Source: Streptomyces sp. SID8352 (GTDB taxonomy: Bacteria; Actinomycetota; Actinomycetes; Streptomycetales; Streptomycetaceae). From it: 64,000 nucleotides of DNA. The DNA lies in NCBI RefSeq assembly GCF_009862265.1, contig NZ_WWGX01000001.1:124001-188000 (forward strand). The letters are read 5' to 3'. The translations under genes and the position numbers were made by a program. Shown in pieces: positions 43,030-55,540 of the stretch. The stretch's first letter is position 1, and every line of letters begins with the position of its first letter. The notes beneath the pieces were generated by a model, which had not been told where the DNA came from, ran no database searches, and was given only the letters and a program-made list of their open reading frames with translations.

Positions 43030-45633
43030 ATGACGACTTCCGTGAATTCCGGGAACGGGCCCGCAGATTCCTCCGGCCCCACCGAGAACTCCATGCGTCG
43101 CGCCCTCAGGCGCGCCCGGGACGGTGTCGCCCTCGACACGGCCGAGGCCGCAGTGCTGCTCCGGGCGCGCGGCGAGCACCTGGCCGATCTGACCGCCTCC
43201 GCCGCCCGGGTCCGGGACGCGGGCCTGGAGGCGGCGGGACGGCCGGGCGTCATCACCTACTCGAAGAGCGTCTTCATCCCCCTCACCCGGCTCTGCCGGG
43301 ACACCTGCCACTACTGCACCTTCGTCACCGTCCCCGGCAAGCTGCGCCGCGCCGGCCACGGGATGTTCCTCTCCCCGGACGAGGTCCTCGACATCGCCCG
43401 CAAGGGTGCCGCGCTCGGCTGCAAGGAAGCCCTGATCACCCTCGGCGACAAGCCCGAGGACCGCTGGCCCGAAGCCCGGGAATGGCTCGACGCCCGCGGC
43501 TACGACGACACCATCGCCTACGTGCGGGCCGTCTCCATCCGCGTACTGGAGGAGACCGGTCTGCTGCCGCACCTCAACCCGGGCGTCCTGACCTGGACGG
43601 ACTTCCAGCGCCTCAAGCCGGTCGCCCCCTCCATGGGCATGATGCTGGAGACCACCGCCACCCGCCTCTGGTCCGAGCCCGGCGGCCCCCACCACGGCTC
43701 CCCCGACAAGGAACCCGCCGTACGGCTGCGGGTGCTGGAGGACGCCGGGCGCTCCTCCGTCCCCTTCACCTCCGGCATCCTCATCGGCATCGGCGAGACC
43801 CCCGAGGAGCGCGCCGAGTCCCTGTTCGCGCTGCGCCGGATCGCCCGCGCCCACCACGGCGTCCAGGAACTCATCATCCAGAACTTCCGCGCCAAGCCGG
43901 ACACCGCGATGCGGGGCATGCCGGACGCGCAACTGGACGAACTGGTCGCCGCGGTGGCCGTCGCCCGGCTCATCATGGGCCCCTCCGCCTGCCTCCAGGC
44001 CCCGCCCAACCTCGTCGACTCCGAGTACGAGCGGCTGATCGGCGCCGGAATCGACGACTGGGGCGGCGTCTCCCCCCTCACCATCGACCACGTCAACCCC
44101 GAGCGCCCCTGGCCCCGGATCGAGGAACTCGCCGCCAGGTCCCGCGCGGCCGGCTTCGCACTGCGCGAACGGCTCTGCGTCTACCCGGAGTTCGTGCGGC
44201 GCGGCGAGCCGTGGCTCGACCCGAGGCTGCGCCCCCACGTGGCCGCGCTGGCCGACCCGGAGACGGGCCTGGCCCGCCCGGACGCCGTGGTCGTCGGGCG
44301 CCCCTGGCAGGAGCCCGACGAGGTCTTCACCGCCACCGGCCGCACCGACCTGCACACCGCCATCGACACCGAGGGCCGCACCGCCGACCGCCGCGAGGAC
44401 TTCGACGAGGTCTACGGCGACTGGGCCGCCCTGCGCGAGGCCGCCGCCCCCGGCATGGTCCCCGAACGCCTCGGCACCGATGTGCGCGGCGCCCTGGCCA
44501 CGGCCGCCGACGACCCGGAGCGGCTCACCGACGACGAGGCGCTGGCGCTGCTGCACGCCGACGGCCCCGCCCTGGACGCCCTGTGCCGGATCGCCGACGA
44601 CGTGCGCGCCGCGGCGGCCGGGGACGACGTCACCTACATCGTGACGCGGAACATCAACTTCACCAACGTCTGCTACACCGGCTGCCGCTTCTGCGCCTTC
44701 GCCCAGCGCCGCACCGACGCCGACGCCTTCACCCTCTCCCTCGACCAGATCGCGGACCGCGCCCAGCAGGCGTGGGAGGTGGGCGCCGTGGAGGTGTGCA
44801 TGCAGGGCGGCATCCACCCGGACCTGCCCGGCACGGCGTACTTCGACATCGTGCGCGCGGTGAAGGCCCGCGTCCCCGGCATCCATGTGCACGCCTTCTC
44901 CCCGATGGAGGTCGTCAACGGCGCGACCCGCACCGGGCTCTCCGTCCGCGAGTGGCTGACCGCGGCGAGGGAGGCCGGACTGGACTCCATCCCCGGGACG
45001 GCGGCCGAGATCCTGGACGACGAGGTCCGCTGGGTCCTGACCAAGGGCAAGCTGCCCGCCGCCACCTGGACCGAGGTCGTGGAGACCGCCCACGGGCTGG
45101 GCATCCGCTCCTCGTCCACGATGATGTACGGCCATGTCGACCAGCCCCGGCACTGGCTCGGCCATCTGCGCACGCTCGCGGGGATCCAGCGGCGCACCGG
45201 CGGCTTCACCGAGTTCGTCACCCTGCCCTTCATCCACACCAACGCCCCGGTCTACCTGGCGGGCATCGCGCGCCCCGGCCCCACCGCCCGGGACAACCGC
45301 GCGGTCACGGCGATGGCCCGGCTGCTGCTGCACCCCTGGGTGCCCAACATCCAGACGAGCTGGGTCAAACTGGGCGCCGAGGGGGCCGCGGAGATGCTCC
45401 GCTCGGGCGCGAACGACCTCGGCGGGACGCTGATGGAGGAGACGATCTCGCGCATGGCCGGCTCGTCCTACGGCTCCTACAAGTCGGTCCGGGACCTGAT
45501 CGGCATCGCGGACGCGGCGGGCCGTCCGGCGAGGCCGCGCACCACCCTCTACGGCGAGGTCCCCGAGGAGCGCCGCCGCGCCGCCGCGGCCTCGGACGGA
45601 CATCTGCCGAGGCTGCTGCCGGTGCTGGACTGA
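43030..45633 (+). CDS. fbiC: Bifunctional FO synthase FbiC (CofG/CofH)
   Basis: Makes FO, the deazaflavin chromophore of coenzyme F420, from tyrosine and the pyrimidine intermediate of riboflavin synthesis. 867 residues with two radical-SAM domains. The N-terminal CofG-like half has the cluster C89-x3-C93-x2-C96 ([11 protein letters not shown]). The C-terminal CofH-like half has C548-x3-C552-x2-C555 ([11 protein letters not shown]). Other landmarks are [47 protein letters not shown] and [18 protein letters not shown]. Length matches actinobacterial FbiC. Confidence 0.97.
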   Translation: MTTSVNSGNGPADSSGPTENSMRRALRRARDGVALDTAEAAVLLRARGEHLADLTASAARVRDAGLEAAGRPGVITYSKSVFIPLTRLCRDTCHYCTFVTVPGKLRRAGHGMFLSPDEVLDIARKGAALGCKEALITLGDKPEDRWPEAREWLDARGYDDTIAYVRAVSIRVLEETGLLPHLNPGVLTWTDFQRLKPVAPSMGMMLETTATRLWSEPGGPHHGSPDKEPAVRLRVLEDAGRSSVPFTSGILIGIGETPEERAESLFALRRIARAHHGVQELIIQNFRAKPDTAMRGMPDAQLDELVAAVAVARLIMGPSACLQAPPNLVDSEYERLIGAGIDDWGGVSPLTIDHVNPERPWPRIEELAARSRAAGFALRERLCVYPEFVRRGEPWLDPRLRPHVAALADPETGLARPDAVVVGRPWQEPDEVFTATGRTDLHTAIDTEGRTADRREDFDEVYGDWAALREAAAPGMVPERLGTDVRGALATAADDPERLTDDEALALLHADGPALDALCRIADDVRAAAAGDDVTYIVTRNINFTNVCYTGCRFCAFAQRRTDADAFTLSLDQIADRAQQAWEVGAVEVCMQGGIHPDLPGTAYFDIVRAVKARVPGIHVHAFSPMEVVNGATRTGLSVREWLTAAREAGLDSIPGTAAEILDDEVRWVLTKGKLPAATWTEVVETAHGLGIRSSSTMMYGHVDQPRHWLGHLRTLAGIQRRTGGFTEFVTLPFIHTNAPVYLAGIARPGPTARDNRAVTAMARLLLHPWVPNIQTSWVKLGAEGAAEMLRSGANDLGGTLMEETISRMAGSSYGSYKSVRDLIGIADAAGRPARPRTTLYGEVPEERRRAAAASDGHLPRLLPVLD

Positions 45634-45643
45634 GGGCGGGCAC

Positions 45644-45677
45644 GCCGGGCCCGCCGCAGGGGAGCGGAGGGCCCGGC
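45644..45677 (+). terminator. 9-bp inverted repeat after fbiC
   Basis: GCCGGGCCC at 45644-45652 pairs with GGGCCCGGC at 45669-45677, 11 nt after the stop; the loop is 16 nt. Confidence 0.5.
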
Positions 45678-45889
45678 GCGGTGGGGCGCCCCGCCGGGGC
45701 GTGCCGACCGGCCGGGGCGCCGGGGCGCGGTCCCCGCGGCCGGAACCGGGAGGCCGGGGCCGGGGCGGAACCGGGGGGCGGGGGCCGGGAACGGAGTCCC
45801 GGCGGGCACGGGGAGCGGGGGTCCCGCCCCAGTAGGATGATCCGACCCCGAGTCCTTCGGGGATGTCGTAGCTGAGGAGATGCGTGCCC

Positions 45890-46453
45890 GTGCCTGCCCG
45901 ACTTCCCTCGTGGGCCTGGGTCTCCGGACTGACTGTGGGAGCGGTGGCGGCGGTGGGCTTCCTGGCCGTCAAGGCGGACCAGGGCCCGCACCCCGCCGCC
46001 CCGGTCGCCAAGCCCCGCCCGGCGGCCTCGGCGGGCGCGCACCCCGCCCCCAAGGAGACGGCCCCGCCCCCCGCCCCGGACGGTTCCGGGAGCGGACGGC
46101 GCATCGTCTACTCGCTGGGGCAGGACCGGGTCTGGCTGATCGACGCCAGCGACACCCCGCGCCACTCCTTCGCGGTCTGGCCGGGCACGGTCGACCCCGG
46201 CCCCGGCACGTACCGGATCAGCACCCGCCGCGAGGAGCCCACGACGGGCTCCGACGGCGTCCGAATAGAGCAGATCCTCTACTTCGCCCAGCGGAACGGC
46301 GTCTGGGTGGCCTTCTCCAACGCCGTCGACGGCTCCTCGCCCCCGCCCTCCGCCGAGGGCCGCACGACCGGCGGCATCCGCCTCCCGAAGAAGGCGGGCG
46401 ACGCCCTGTGGAGCTTCGGCACCCAGGGCACGACGGTCATGGTGGTCGCGTAG
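45890..46453 (+). CDS. L,D-transpeptidase-like (YkuD-fold) secreted protein lacking the catalytic Cys
   Basis: About 187 residues. A signal or anchor helix (WAWVSGLTVGAVAAVGFLAV, about 9-28) is followed by an Ala/Pro linker and a domain that aligns with YkuD L,D-transpeptidases: QDRVWLIDASDTPRHSFAVW, GTYRISTRRE, and C-terminal TTGGIRLPKKAGDALWSFG plus GTTVMVV. In active enzymes the last block reads SHGC(I/V)R(L/M); here the catalytic Cys and its His are missing (TTGG). Probably a non-catalytic cell-wall-associated relative. GTG 45890 has GAGGAG 10 nt upstream; GTG 45884 or ATG 45880 are alternatives. Confidence 0.7.
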   Translation: MPARLPSWAWVSGLTVGAVAAVGFLAVKADQGPHPAAPVAKPRPAASAGAHPAPKETAPPPAPDGSGSGRRIVYSLGQDRVWLIDASDTPRHSFAVWPGTVDPGPGTYRISTRREEPTTGSDGVRIEQILYFAQRNGVWVAFSNAVDGSSPPPSAEGRTTGGIRLPKKAGDALWSFGTQGTTVMVVA

Positions 46454-46530
46454 CGGACCCGGCCCGCGCCCGCCGCTCCGGCAGGCGCACGCGCGGGGCC
46501 GCCCCCGCCGCGCCCCGGCCGACGGGTCCG
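46454..46530. terminator. Bidirectional terminator between convergent genes
   Basis: CGGACCCG at 46454-46461 and CGGGTCCG at 46523-46530 form a perfect 8-bp stem enclosing a GC-rich interior; the two arms abut the stop codons of the flanking convergent genes. Confidence 0.5.
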
Positions 46531-46719
46531 TCAGTCCGCGTGCCCGCCGACGAACCCGAGGAACCCGGCCCAGGACGCGTCCGCGAAGGAGAGGCGGGCA
46601 GTGTGGGGGGTCTTGGAGTCACGGACGTGCACCGCCGTGCCGGCCAGGGCGACCTCGACGCACTCCGGGCCGTCGTTGCTGCTGTAGCTGCTCTTGAACC
46701 ACTCCAGGGCGGGGGTCAT
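46531..46719 (-). CDS. DUF397 protein
   Basis: 62-residue DUF397 protein: WFKSSYSSNDGPECVEVAL, VHVRDSKTP and FADASWAGFLGFV are the family landmarks. DUF397 proteins are encoded beside XRE/DUF5753 regulators (as in whiJ-type loci) and modulate them. The ATG overlaps the regulator's stop by 3 nt within ATGA, so the pair is translationally coupled. Confidence 0.93.
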   Translation of the reverse strand: MTPALEWFKSSYSSNDGPECVEVALAGTAVHVRDSKTPHTARLSFADASWAGFLGFVGGHAD

Positions 46720-47528
46720 GTCTCTTCTCCCAGGACTTTCTCGATGAAGGTCAGTGACTCGCGGGGGGTGAGGGCCTGCGCCCGGATCATGCCATAGCGC
46801 ATTTCGAGGATCTGCACGTTCCGGGGATCGCTCACGTGCCGGCTGTGCAACTGGGCCTCCAAGTGCCCGAGCGCCTTTCCGCTCTTGAGCTTCAGAAGCT
46901 GGAAGGCCCCTGCCATCCCCGCGTGGTCCTCGCGATCCGTCGGCATCACCTGGATCTCCACATGCCTCAACCCCCCGATCTCCAGCAGGCGTTCGAGCTG
47001 CTGCCGTAGCACCATTCTTCCCCCGAGCGGCCTGCGCAGCGTCACCTCTTCCTGGACAAAGGTGAGCATCGGGCGCGGGGTCCGGTCGAAGACGGCCTTG
47101 CGGGCCATCCGCGCGGCGACGTGGTTGTCGACCTCCTCCTCCGTGAACGCCGGCCGCCGCATCGCGTACAACGCGCGTGCGTAGTCGGGTGTTTGCAGGA
47201 GACCATGGATGTGGTGCCCCGCATAGGCGCCGAGTTCGATCGCCTCGGCCTCCAACTTGGCCTGGTCGCGGACCTTCTTCGGGTAGTGGGCCTCCTCCAC
47301 GTCCTTCTTCATCGCCGAGAGCATCCCGCCCGCGCGCAGTGCCTCGTCCGCCGCGTCCAGGAAGTCCGGCTTCGGGATGCGCCGGCCGCGCTCGACGGCC
47401 GAGACCATGTCGCCGCCGTAGCCGATCCGGGCGCCCAGGGCGGGCTGGTTCATCCCCGCCGCCTCGCGCCACAGCCTGATCTGCCGGCCGACCGTCCGCA
47501 GTACGGCCGCGGCCTCCTCGTCCTCCAT
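46716..47528 (-). CDS. XRE-family regulator with DUF5753 domain
   Basis: 270 residues. Helix-turn-helix at about 8-65 (GRQIRLWREAAGMNQPALGARI, VSAVERGRRIPKP) and a C-terminal DUF5753 (Scr1-type) domain at about 90-265 (YAGHHIHGLLQTPDYARALY, RPMLTFVQEEVTLRRPLGG, VEIQVMPTDREDHAGMAGAF, EMRYGMIRAQALTPRESLTF). ATG 47528 follows GGAGG by 5 nt. Regulates development or antibiotic production in characterised relatives; target here unknown. Confidence 0.93.
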   Translation of the reverse strand: MEDEEAAAVLRTVGRQIRLWREAAGMNQPALGARIGYGGDMVSAVERGRRIPKPDFLDAADEALRAGGMLSAMKKDVEEAHYPKKVRDQAKLEAEAIELGAYAGHHIHGLLQTPDYARALYAMRRPAFTEEEVDNHVAARMARKAVFDRTPRPMLTFVQEEVTLRRPLGGRMVLRQQLERLLEIGGLRHVEIQVMPTDREDHAGMAGAFQLLKLKSGKALGHLEAQLHSRHVSDPRNVQILEMRYGMIRAQALTPRESLTFIEKVLGEET

Positions 47529-47839
47529 GCCTGCCTCCCCGGGGCACCGCCCCGCGACCACGGTGGGCACCCGTGCGGTGACGCCTGGTACCGGGGTCCT
47601 GGCCGCTCAGCGTAGGACCGGCGGGCGGCGCCGGGGGCGGGAGCCGGAAATCCGGCCCCCCTCGGGGTGAACGCCGGGAAGGGAGCGCGCCCCGGACCCG
47701 GCCCGGTGCCGTCACCCGCCGTGCGGCGGGACGGTGCGCGGGCGCCACGGATTCGCCACATTCTCCCCCCTGAATCCGCCGTCCCCGGTCGATTACAGTG
47801 CTCGCGTCGCACGTACGCGCGGTGCCTCGGGGAGGTCAG
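47529..47839. promoter_or_regulatory. Divergent region between XRE and ADP-ribosylglycohydrolase-like genes
   Basis: TACAGT at 47794-47799 is a possible -10 for the downstream gene, with TGAATC 17 bp upstream as a weak -35. No gene in the gap. Confidence 0.4.
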
Positions 47840-48961
47840 GTGGGCACGACAGCCGGGGCCGCCGTATGGGGGCGTGCCGAGCAGCAGGACTTCCGCAGCC
47901 GGGTGCGCGGGACCCTGCTCGGGGCGGCCCTCGGGGACGCGCTCGGGGCGCCCGTCGACCGCATGGACCTCGACGGCATCCGGGAGGCGCACGGCCCCGA
48001 GGGACCGGCGGGCCCGGTCGCCCCCGCCCACGGGAGGCGCGGCGCGGTCACCCATCTCACCCAGCTCACCCTGTTCTCCGTGGACGGCCTGATCCGCGCC
48101 CAGGTGCGGCGCGACACCGGCGCCTGGCACCCTCCGACCGACCTGCACCGGGCGTACCGGCGCTGGATCTCCACCCAGCACGACTGGGGCCCCGACGAGC
48201 GGCGCGAGGACGACGGCTGGCTGGCCCGCGAGGAGTGGCTCTACGCCCGCCGGGACGCCCCGCGCTGCCTGCTGCTGGGCTTCGGCGACCGGACGATGGG
48301 CACCCCGGACGCCCCCCGGAACCCGGGGGAGCGGGGACCGGAGGCCGCCGCCCGCTCCGCGCCGTTCGGACTGCTGGTCGGCTGGGAGCCCCATCTGGTG
48401 GTGCAGCTCGCCGTGGAGTGCGCGGTGCAGACCCACGGCCACCCCGCCGGATACCTCGCGGCGGGCGCGTACGCGGTGGTGGTGCACGGGCTGGCGCGCG
48501 GTGACAGTCCGGAGGGGGCCGTGCGGCGGGCCCTCGCCCTGCTCGCCGCCCGCACCGGCCACGAACCCGTGTCGGACGCCCTGCGGCGGGCCCTGGGCGC
48601 GGTGCGGCAGGGGCTGCCGACCTCCGGCCGGGTGGCGGAGCTGGCCGGTGAGGGCGCCGCCCACGGGCTGGTCGCCGCCGCCGTGTACTGCGCCCTCGTC
48701 GGCGAGGACGTCCGCCACGGGCTGCGGCTCGCCGTCAACCACGGCGGGCCCTCCGCCGCCACCGGTGCCCTGACCGGCGGGCTGCTCGGCGCCCTGCACG
48801 GCGAGACGGCCCTGCCCCCGTCCTGGCTGGCCGAGCTGGAGGGCCGCCCGACGATCCTGGAACTGGCCGACGACTTCGCCATGGAGATGACCCAGGGCCC
48901 CGCCCTGCACGGCCCGGCCGGCTCCTCCCCGGGCTGGCTCACCCGCTACCCGAGGGCCTGA
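47840..48961 (+). CDS. ADP-ribosylglycohydrolase-fold protein lacking the metal-binding aspartates
   Basis: 373-residue DraG/ARH-family protein. The fold is recognised from RVRGTLLGAALGDALGAPVD (about 17-36), the HGHPAGYLAAGAYAVVVHGLARG region and GALTGGLLGALHGE near the C-terminus. Active enzymes bind two Mg ions through a TDDT-type motif and a C-terminal D-x-D-(T/S)TG motif. Here they read VTHLTQLTLF and GGPSAATGA, so the aspartates are lost at both sites. It is therefore probably a non-hydrolytic ADP-ribose-binding or structural protein (inference). GTG 47840 follows GGGGAGG; an upstream GTG at 47798 lacks this. Confidence 0.8.
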   Translation: MGTTAGAAVWGRAEQQDFRSRVRGTLLGAALGDALGAPVDRMDLDGIREAHGPEGPAGPVAPAHGRRGAVTHLTQLTLFSVDGLIRAQVRRDTGAWHPPTDLHRAYRRWISTQHDWGPDERREDDGWLAREEWLYARRDAPRCLLLGFGDRTMGTPDAPRNPGERGPEAAARSAPFGLLVGWEPHLVVQLAVECAVQTHGHPAGYLAAGAYAVVVHGLARGDSPEGAVRRALALLAARTGHEPVSDALRRALGAVRQGLPTSGRVAELAGEGAAHGLVAAAVYCALVGEDVRHGLRLAVNHGGPSAATGALTGGLLGALHGETALPPSWLAELEGRPTILELADDFAMEMTQGPALHGPAGSSPGWLTRYPRA

Positions 48962-48983
48962 ACGGACGCCCCGGGCCTCCCGC

Positions 48984-51101
48984 CTACTTCAGCTCGTCCG
49001 GGCAGGGCGTGCCGCGCGGCACCGTGTACGGGGCGGCCAGGCGGTAGGTGCCCGCCTCCGGCGCGAGCAGCGTCGTCCACTTGTCGCCCTCGGCGGTCTC
49101 CTCCGTCTCCATGAGGCAGCCGTTGACGTTGTCGAAGGTCTTCGGGGTGCCCTGGGGCGCGTTCCGGGACTCCTCCGTCTCCTGCGGCGGCTGGAGCTTC
49201 TTGCCGTCCGGCCCGACCAGGCTCAGCCACGGCGAATACGGCAGCCGGACCAGGACGCGGCCCGGTTCCCGCACGTCGATGGTCCACTCGCCCTGCTCCG
49301 CCCGGCGCACCTCGGCGTCCGGCTCGGCCAGCGGGGTCGGGTCGGTCACCCGGAAGAGCTGCCAGTTGGCGTCGCCCCAGATCTGCTGGAGGTACGGCAG
49401 CCCGCGCTGCACCAGCTCCCGCTCGCGCTGGCCGCCGTCCCCGTCCGGCTCGCCCTTGGGCAGCACCACGAAGCGCACCGCCCAGCGGCGCAGCCAGTCG
49501 TGGTAGTTCGCGGAGTTGAGGGTGTCGTCGTAGAAGAGGGGGTTGCGCTCCATGTCGGCCTGGCGGTTCCAGCCCCGGGCCAGGTTCACGTACGGCGCCA
49601 GCGCGGAGGCCTCGCGGTGCGAGCGGGCCGGGACGACCTCCACCCGGCCCTGGGCGGCGCCGACCCCCTGCAACTCGTTGACCAGCGGCGCCAGCTCGCG
49701 CGCCCAGGAGGCGGCCGGGGTGGTGTGCACCACGTCGTCGACGGACTTGTAGCCGATCCAGACGCCGAAGCCGACCAGCGCCAGCACCGTCGCGTACCAC
49801 TTGCGCGAGCGGGGGACCGTGAACGGCAGCGCCGCCGCCAGCGCCACCCCGGCGAACAGCATCGCCAGCCGGGTGATGTTGGAGCCGATCTGGGAGCTGA
49901 TCAGCCAGACCAGCAGCACGCCCAGCCCGTACACCGCCGAGGTGATGCGCACCGTCCACCAGGAGGTGGGCACCAGCGCGAGGACCAGTCCCGCGTAGAG
50001 CAGCGGCAGGGCCGCCGAGGCGAAGGACATGGGCTGGGTGCCGGAGAAGGGGAACAGCCACGACGACAGGGCGACCACCGCGGCGGGCGCCAGCCCCAGG
50101 GCCCAGGCGCCGGGGCGGCGCTTCTGCAGGAACAGGGCCACCGCGACCAGGCCCACGAAGAGGCCGGACACCGGCGAGGCCATCGTGGACAGCGCGGCCA
50201 GCGGCGCCGCGCACAGCGCCTTCGCCCAGCGCTTGTGGCGCCAGCGGTACGGCCAGCAGAACACCGCCGCGACCGCGGCCAGCGCGAACATCATGCCCAG
50301 GCCGAAGGTGACCCGGCCGGAGACCGCGTTGCCCATCAGCCCGAACAGGCCGGCCAGCGTCGCCCACAGCGGATTGCGCACCACCCGGCCGCGGATCAGG
50401 ATCATCGTCAGCAGCCCGGCCGACAGGGTGCCCGCGATCATCATGGTGGTGCGGACGCCGAGCAGCGACATCAGGTACGGCGACACCACGCTGTACGAGA
50501 CCGGGTGCATGCCGCCGTACCAGGCCAGGTTGTACGCCGAGTCCGGGTGGCGGCCGACGAACTCCGCCCACGCGTCCTGCGCGGCGAGATCGCCACCGCT
50601 GTTCGCGAAGGTGAAGAACCAGACGACGTGGAGGACCCCGGCCAGGGCGGTGACGGACAGCACGGGGTGGCGCAGCATGCGCGCGCGCACGGCCAGCACG
50701 GCCGCGGTCGCCCGCCGGGGGGCGGCGGTGCGGGGGCCGGCGCCGCCGGGCTCGCCGGGGATCGCGGAGGTGCCGGAGGTCCCGGGGGCTCCGGCGGCGG
50801 TGCCGGTGCCGGCGGTCGTGCCGGCCGCGGTGCCGGCGGTGGTGGTGCCGTGGCCGGTGGCGCCCGGTCCGGTCGCGGTGGTTCTGGAGTCCGCGGGGGC
50901 GGCGGGTGGCGCGTGGGGCACGGGGGACACCCCGCTCACTGGGGCCGCCGGGTCCGCGCCCGTCTCGCCGGGGCTCACGGGAGCGGCGCCGTCGTCGTCA
51001 GCGGCACGGGCGCTCCCGCGGGGTCCGGGCACGCGGGGGCGCGGGCCGCCCCGCTGGCCCGGTTCGGCGTCGTCGGCATGTGTCGGCTCCGCAGTGGCCA
51101 C
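48984..51101 (-). CDS. Large polytopic membrane protein with extracytoplasmic C-terminal domain
   Basis: 705 residues. Residues 1-130 are cytosolic low complexity (Ala/Gly/Thr/Pro). About ten to eleven transmembrane helices follow between about 145 and 460 (for example HPVLSVTALAGVLHVVWFF, MIAGTLSAGLLTMILI, FGLGMMFALAAVAAVFCW, ALVGFGVWIGY). The C-terminal 240 residues are extracytoplasmic and end near ETAEGDKWTTLLAPEAGTYR. The helices with DAWAEFVGRHPDSAYNLAWYGG between the first two resemble GT-C-type membrane glycosyltransferases. Automated pipelines often label such proteins MFS transporters. Function unassigned. GTG start at 51101. Confidence 0.8.
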   Translation of the reverse strand: MATAEPTHADDAEPGQRGGPRPRVPGPRGSARAADDDGAAPVSPGETGADPAAPVSGVSPVPHAPPAAPADSRTTATGPGATGHGTTTAGTAAGTTAGTGTAAGAPGTSGTSAIPGEPGGAGPRTAAPRRATAAVLAVRARMLRHPVLSVTALAGVLHVVWFFTFANSGGDLAAQDAWAEFVGRHPDSAYNLAWYGGMHPVSYSVVSPYLMSLLGVRTTMMIAGTLSAGLLTMILIRGRVVRNPLWATLAGLFGLMGNAVSGRVTFGLGMMFALAAVAAVFCWPYRWRHKRWAKALCAAPLAALSTMASPVSGLFVGLVAVALFLQKRRPGAWALGLAPAAVVALSSWLFPFSGTQPMSFASAALPLLYAGLVLALVPTSWWTVRITSAVYGLGVLLVWLISSQIGSNITRLAMLFAGVALAAALPFTVPRSRKWYATVLALVGFGVWIGYKSVDDVVHTTPAASWARELAPLVNELQGVGAAQGRVEVVPARSHREASALAPYVNLARGWNRQADMERNPLFYDDTLNSANYHDWLRRWAVRFVVLPKGEPDGDGGQRERELVQRGLPYLQQIWGDANWQLFRVTDPTPLAEPDAEVRRAEQGEWTIDVREPGRVLVRLPYSPWLSLVGPDGKKLQPPQETEESRNAPQGTPKTFDNVNGCLMETEETAEGDKWTTLLAPEAGTYRLAAPYTVPRGTPCPDELK

Positions 51102-51268
51102 CTGAAGGCACTCCCGTGTCCTGTCTCCGCTGTCCGGCCGCGTCCCGTCCCGTGGTGTTCACGTCCCCGTTCCCCGGGAGGGCGGCCCGCACCGTCTCGT
51201 GACGCTAGCACGCACCCCCGGGGAGCCGCCTTCCCGTTCCCGGGCGGCCCCCGGGCGCGCGTGCCCGG

Positions 51269-54139
<2,871 letters not shown>

Positions 54140-54331
54140 CGATGCCTCCTCCATGCGCCGCACGACCAGCGTGCGGTAACGAACCATGTACCAGTGTCAT
54201 GTGTAAGGGGGGAACCCACGCCGAAGACGAGAACGACATACCTACCGGTTCCACTACGAACCGGTCACGCACCCTCGACAGACCAATGTGAGAGGGGTCA
54301 CCCTGTCATTCATCCACGCGGGGAGGCATGG

Positions 54332-55084
54332 ATGGGCAGGAGCCGCAGAACACTTCCGGAGGAGCTTCTGCTGCTGGCGTTGGACCCGGCCACGGGTACC
54401 ACCGCGCAGCCGCAGTCGCTCGATCTGGGTCTGGCCGGAGCACAGCTGGTGGAGCTGGCGCTGGCCGGACGGATAGCCCCAGACGGGGATCGTATCGCCG
54501 TGGTCGTGCCACGGCCGACTGGAGATCCGACACTCGACTGCGCGTTGGAACTGCTGCGAAGGCGCGGCGCTCCCGTACGGGCGGTCAACTGGATAGGCGG
54601 GCCCCGGCTGGGGTTGCGCCAGACCTACCTCTCGCATCTGGAGCGGTGCGGCATGGTGCATGCCGTCGAGGGCCAGATGTGCGGGGTGCTGCCGACGACT
54701 CGCTACCAGGCGACGGACACGGCGATCAGCCGGGAGATCAGGACCCGGCTGGACTCGGCGATCCGCACCGGTGTACCACCGGACCCGCGGACCGCGGCGC
54801 TCGCCGCGCTGGCCCACGCGGTCGGCCTCGGCAAGCACCTCTACCCGGGCAACGAGGGACGCTCGTCGCGCTCCCGCTTGCGGGACCTCATCCGGCACGA
54901 CCCCATGGGCGGCCTGGTGGCGCACGCGGTGATGGACGTCCAGAACGGCGCGGCGGCCCAGCCGCGCCGGGGCCCGGCGGCCACCGGCCGGCAGGCCGCG
55001 GCGGGCAGGCCCGTCGCGGAGCCGGCCCGAGGGGTTCCGGCGCAGCCGCGCCACGGGTCCATGGCGCGTGCCGTGGCCCACTGA
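54332..55084 (+). CDS. GPP34-family phosphoprotein (GOLPH3/VPS74-like)
   Basis: 250 residues; GPP34 domain at about 4-210 (TLPEELLLLALDPATG, GLAGAQLVELALAGRIAPDG, LRQTYLSHLERCGMVHAVEG, AALAALAHAVGLGKHLYPGN). In eukaryotes the fold binds phosphoinositides at the Golgi; bacterial members are of unknown role and are common in Streptomyces beside XRE/DUF397 or sporulation genes. The C-terminal 40 residues are disordered. ATG 54332 follows GGGGAGG by 6 nt. Divergent from the carboxypeptidase gene. Confidence 0.9.
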   Translation: MGRSRRTLPEELLLLALDPATGTTAQPQSLDLGLAGAQLVELALAGRIAPDGDRIAVVVPRPTGDPTLDCALELLRRRGAPVRAVNWIGGPRLGLRQTYLSHLERCGMVHAVEGQMCGVLPTTRYQATDTAISREIRTRLDSAIRTGVPPDPRTAALAALAHAVGLGKHLYPGNEGRSSRSRLRDLIRHDPMGGLVAHAVMDVQNGAAAQPRRGPAATGRQAAAGRPVAEPARGVPAQPRHGSMARAVAH

Positions 55085-55540
55085 ACCCCCGGACCACCAC
55101 GGAGGCCCACCGCGCCACGGCCGCGGTGACCGCGCCGTACCCGAACCGCCCGCGGGCGCACCGCCCGCCGGCGCACCACCGCAGTACCGAACCGCCGCAC
55201 CACCAGTCCCCGGGCGCCCGGCTACGGGAGCCGCAGAACCGCGCGGGGCGGCGGAACCGACCGGCCTCCGGACCCCCGGACCGGGTGAAACGGTTCCGCC
55301 GCCCCGCGCGGCCGTACCCGCCCGGCGGCGTCCTCGCCGCGCGGGGGCGGCGCTCCCGGGCGCGGCGCGGCCCGCGGCGACGGCGGCGGAACCCACGGAG
55401 AGGAGTGGCCGACCGAACTGGCGTGTACGCGGGGCACATCGACCGTTTGGCAGCGGTGGCCCGCACCTTGGTGGCAGTCTGCTCAGCAGCAGATACGCAA
55501 AGTGGCAAAGATGAGTCACGCAGCCGGAGGTGCACGTTCC
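55085..55540. promoter_or_regulatory. Upstream region of XRE regulator with CTGCT-C-AGCAG dyad
   Basis: Low-complexity CCGCCGC sequence to about 55400, then an AT-richer promoter zone. A perfect 5-bp dyad CTGCTCAGCAG at 55479-55489 lies just before AGATAC (55490-55495); a TTGGTG about 17 bp upstream could be the -35. Possible autoregulatory operator. Confidence 0.45.

Noticed and set aside
46531..47528. Classical toxin-antitoxin pair
   Set aside because: XRE-DUF5753/DUF397 pairs are often labelled so, but characterised examples behave as regulator and modulator; there is no sequence evidence for toxicity.
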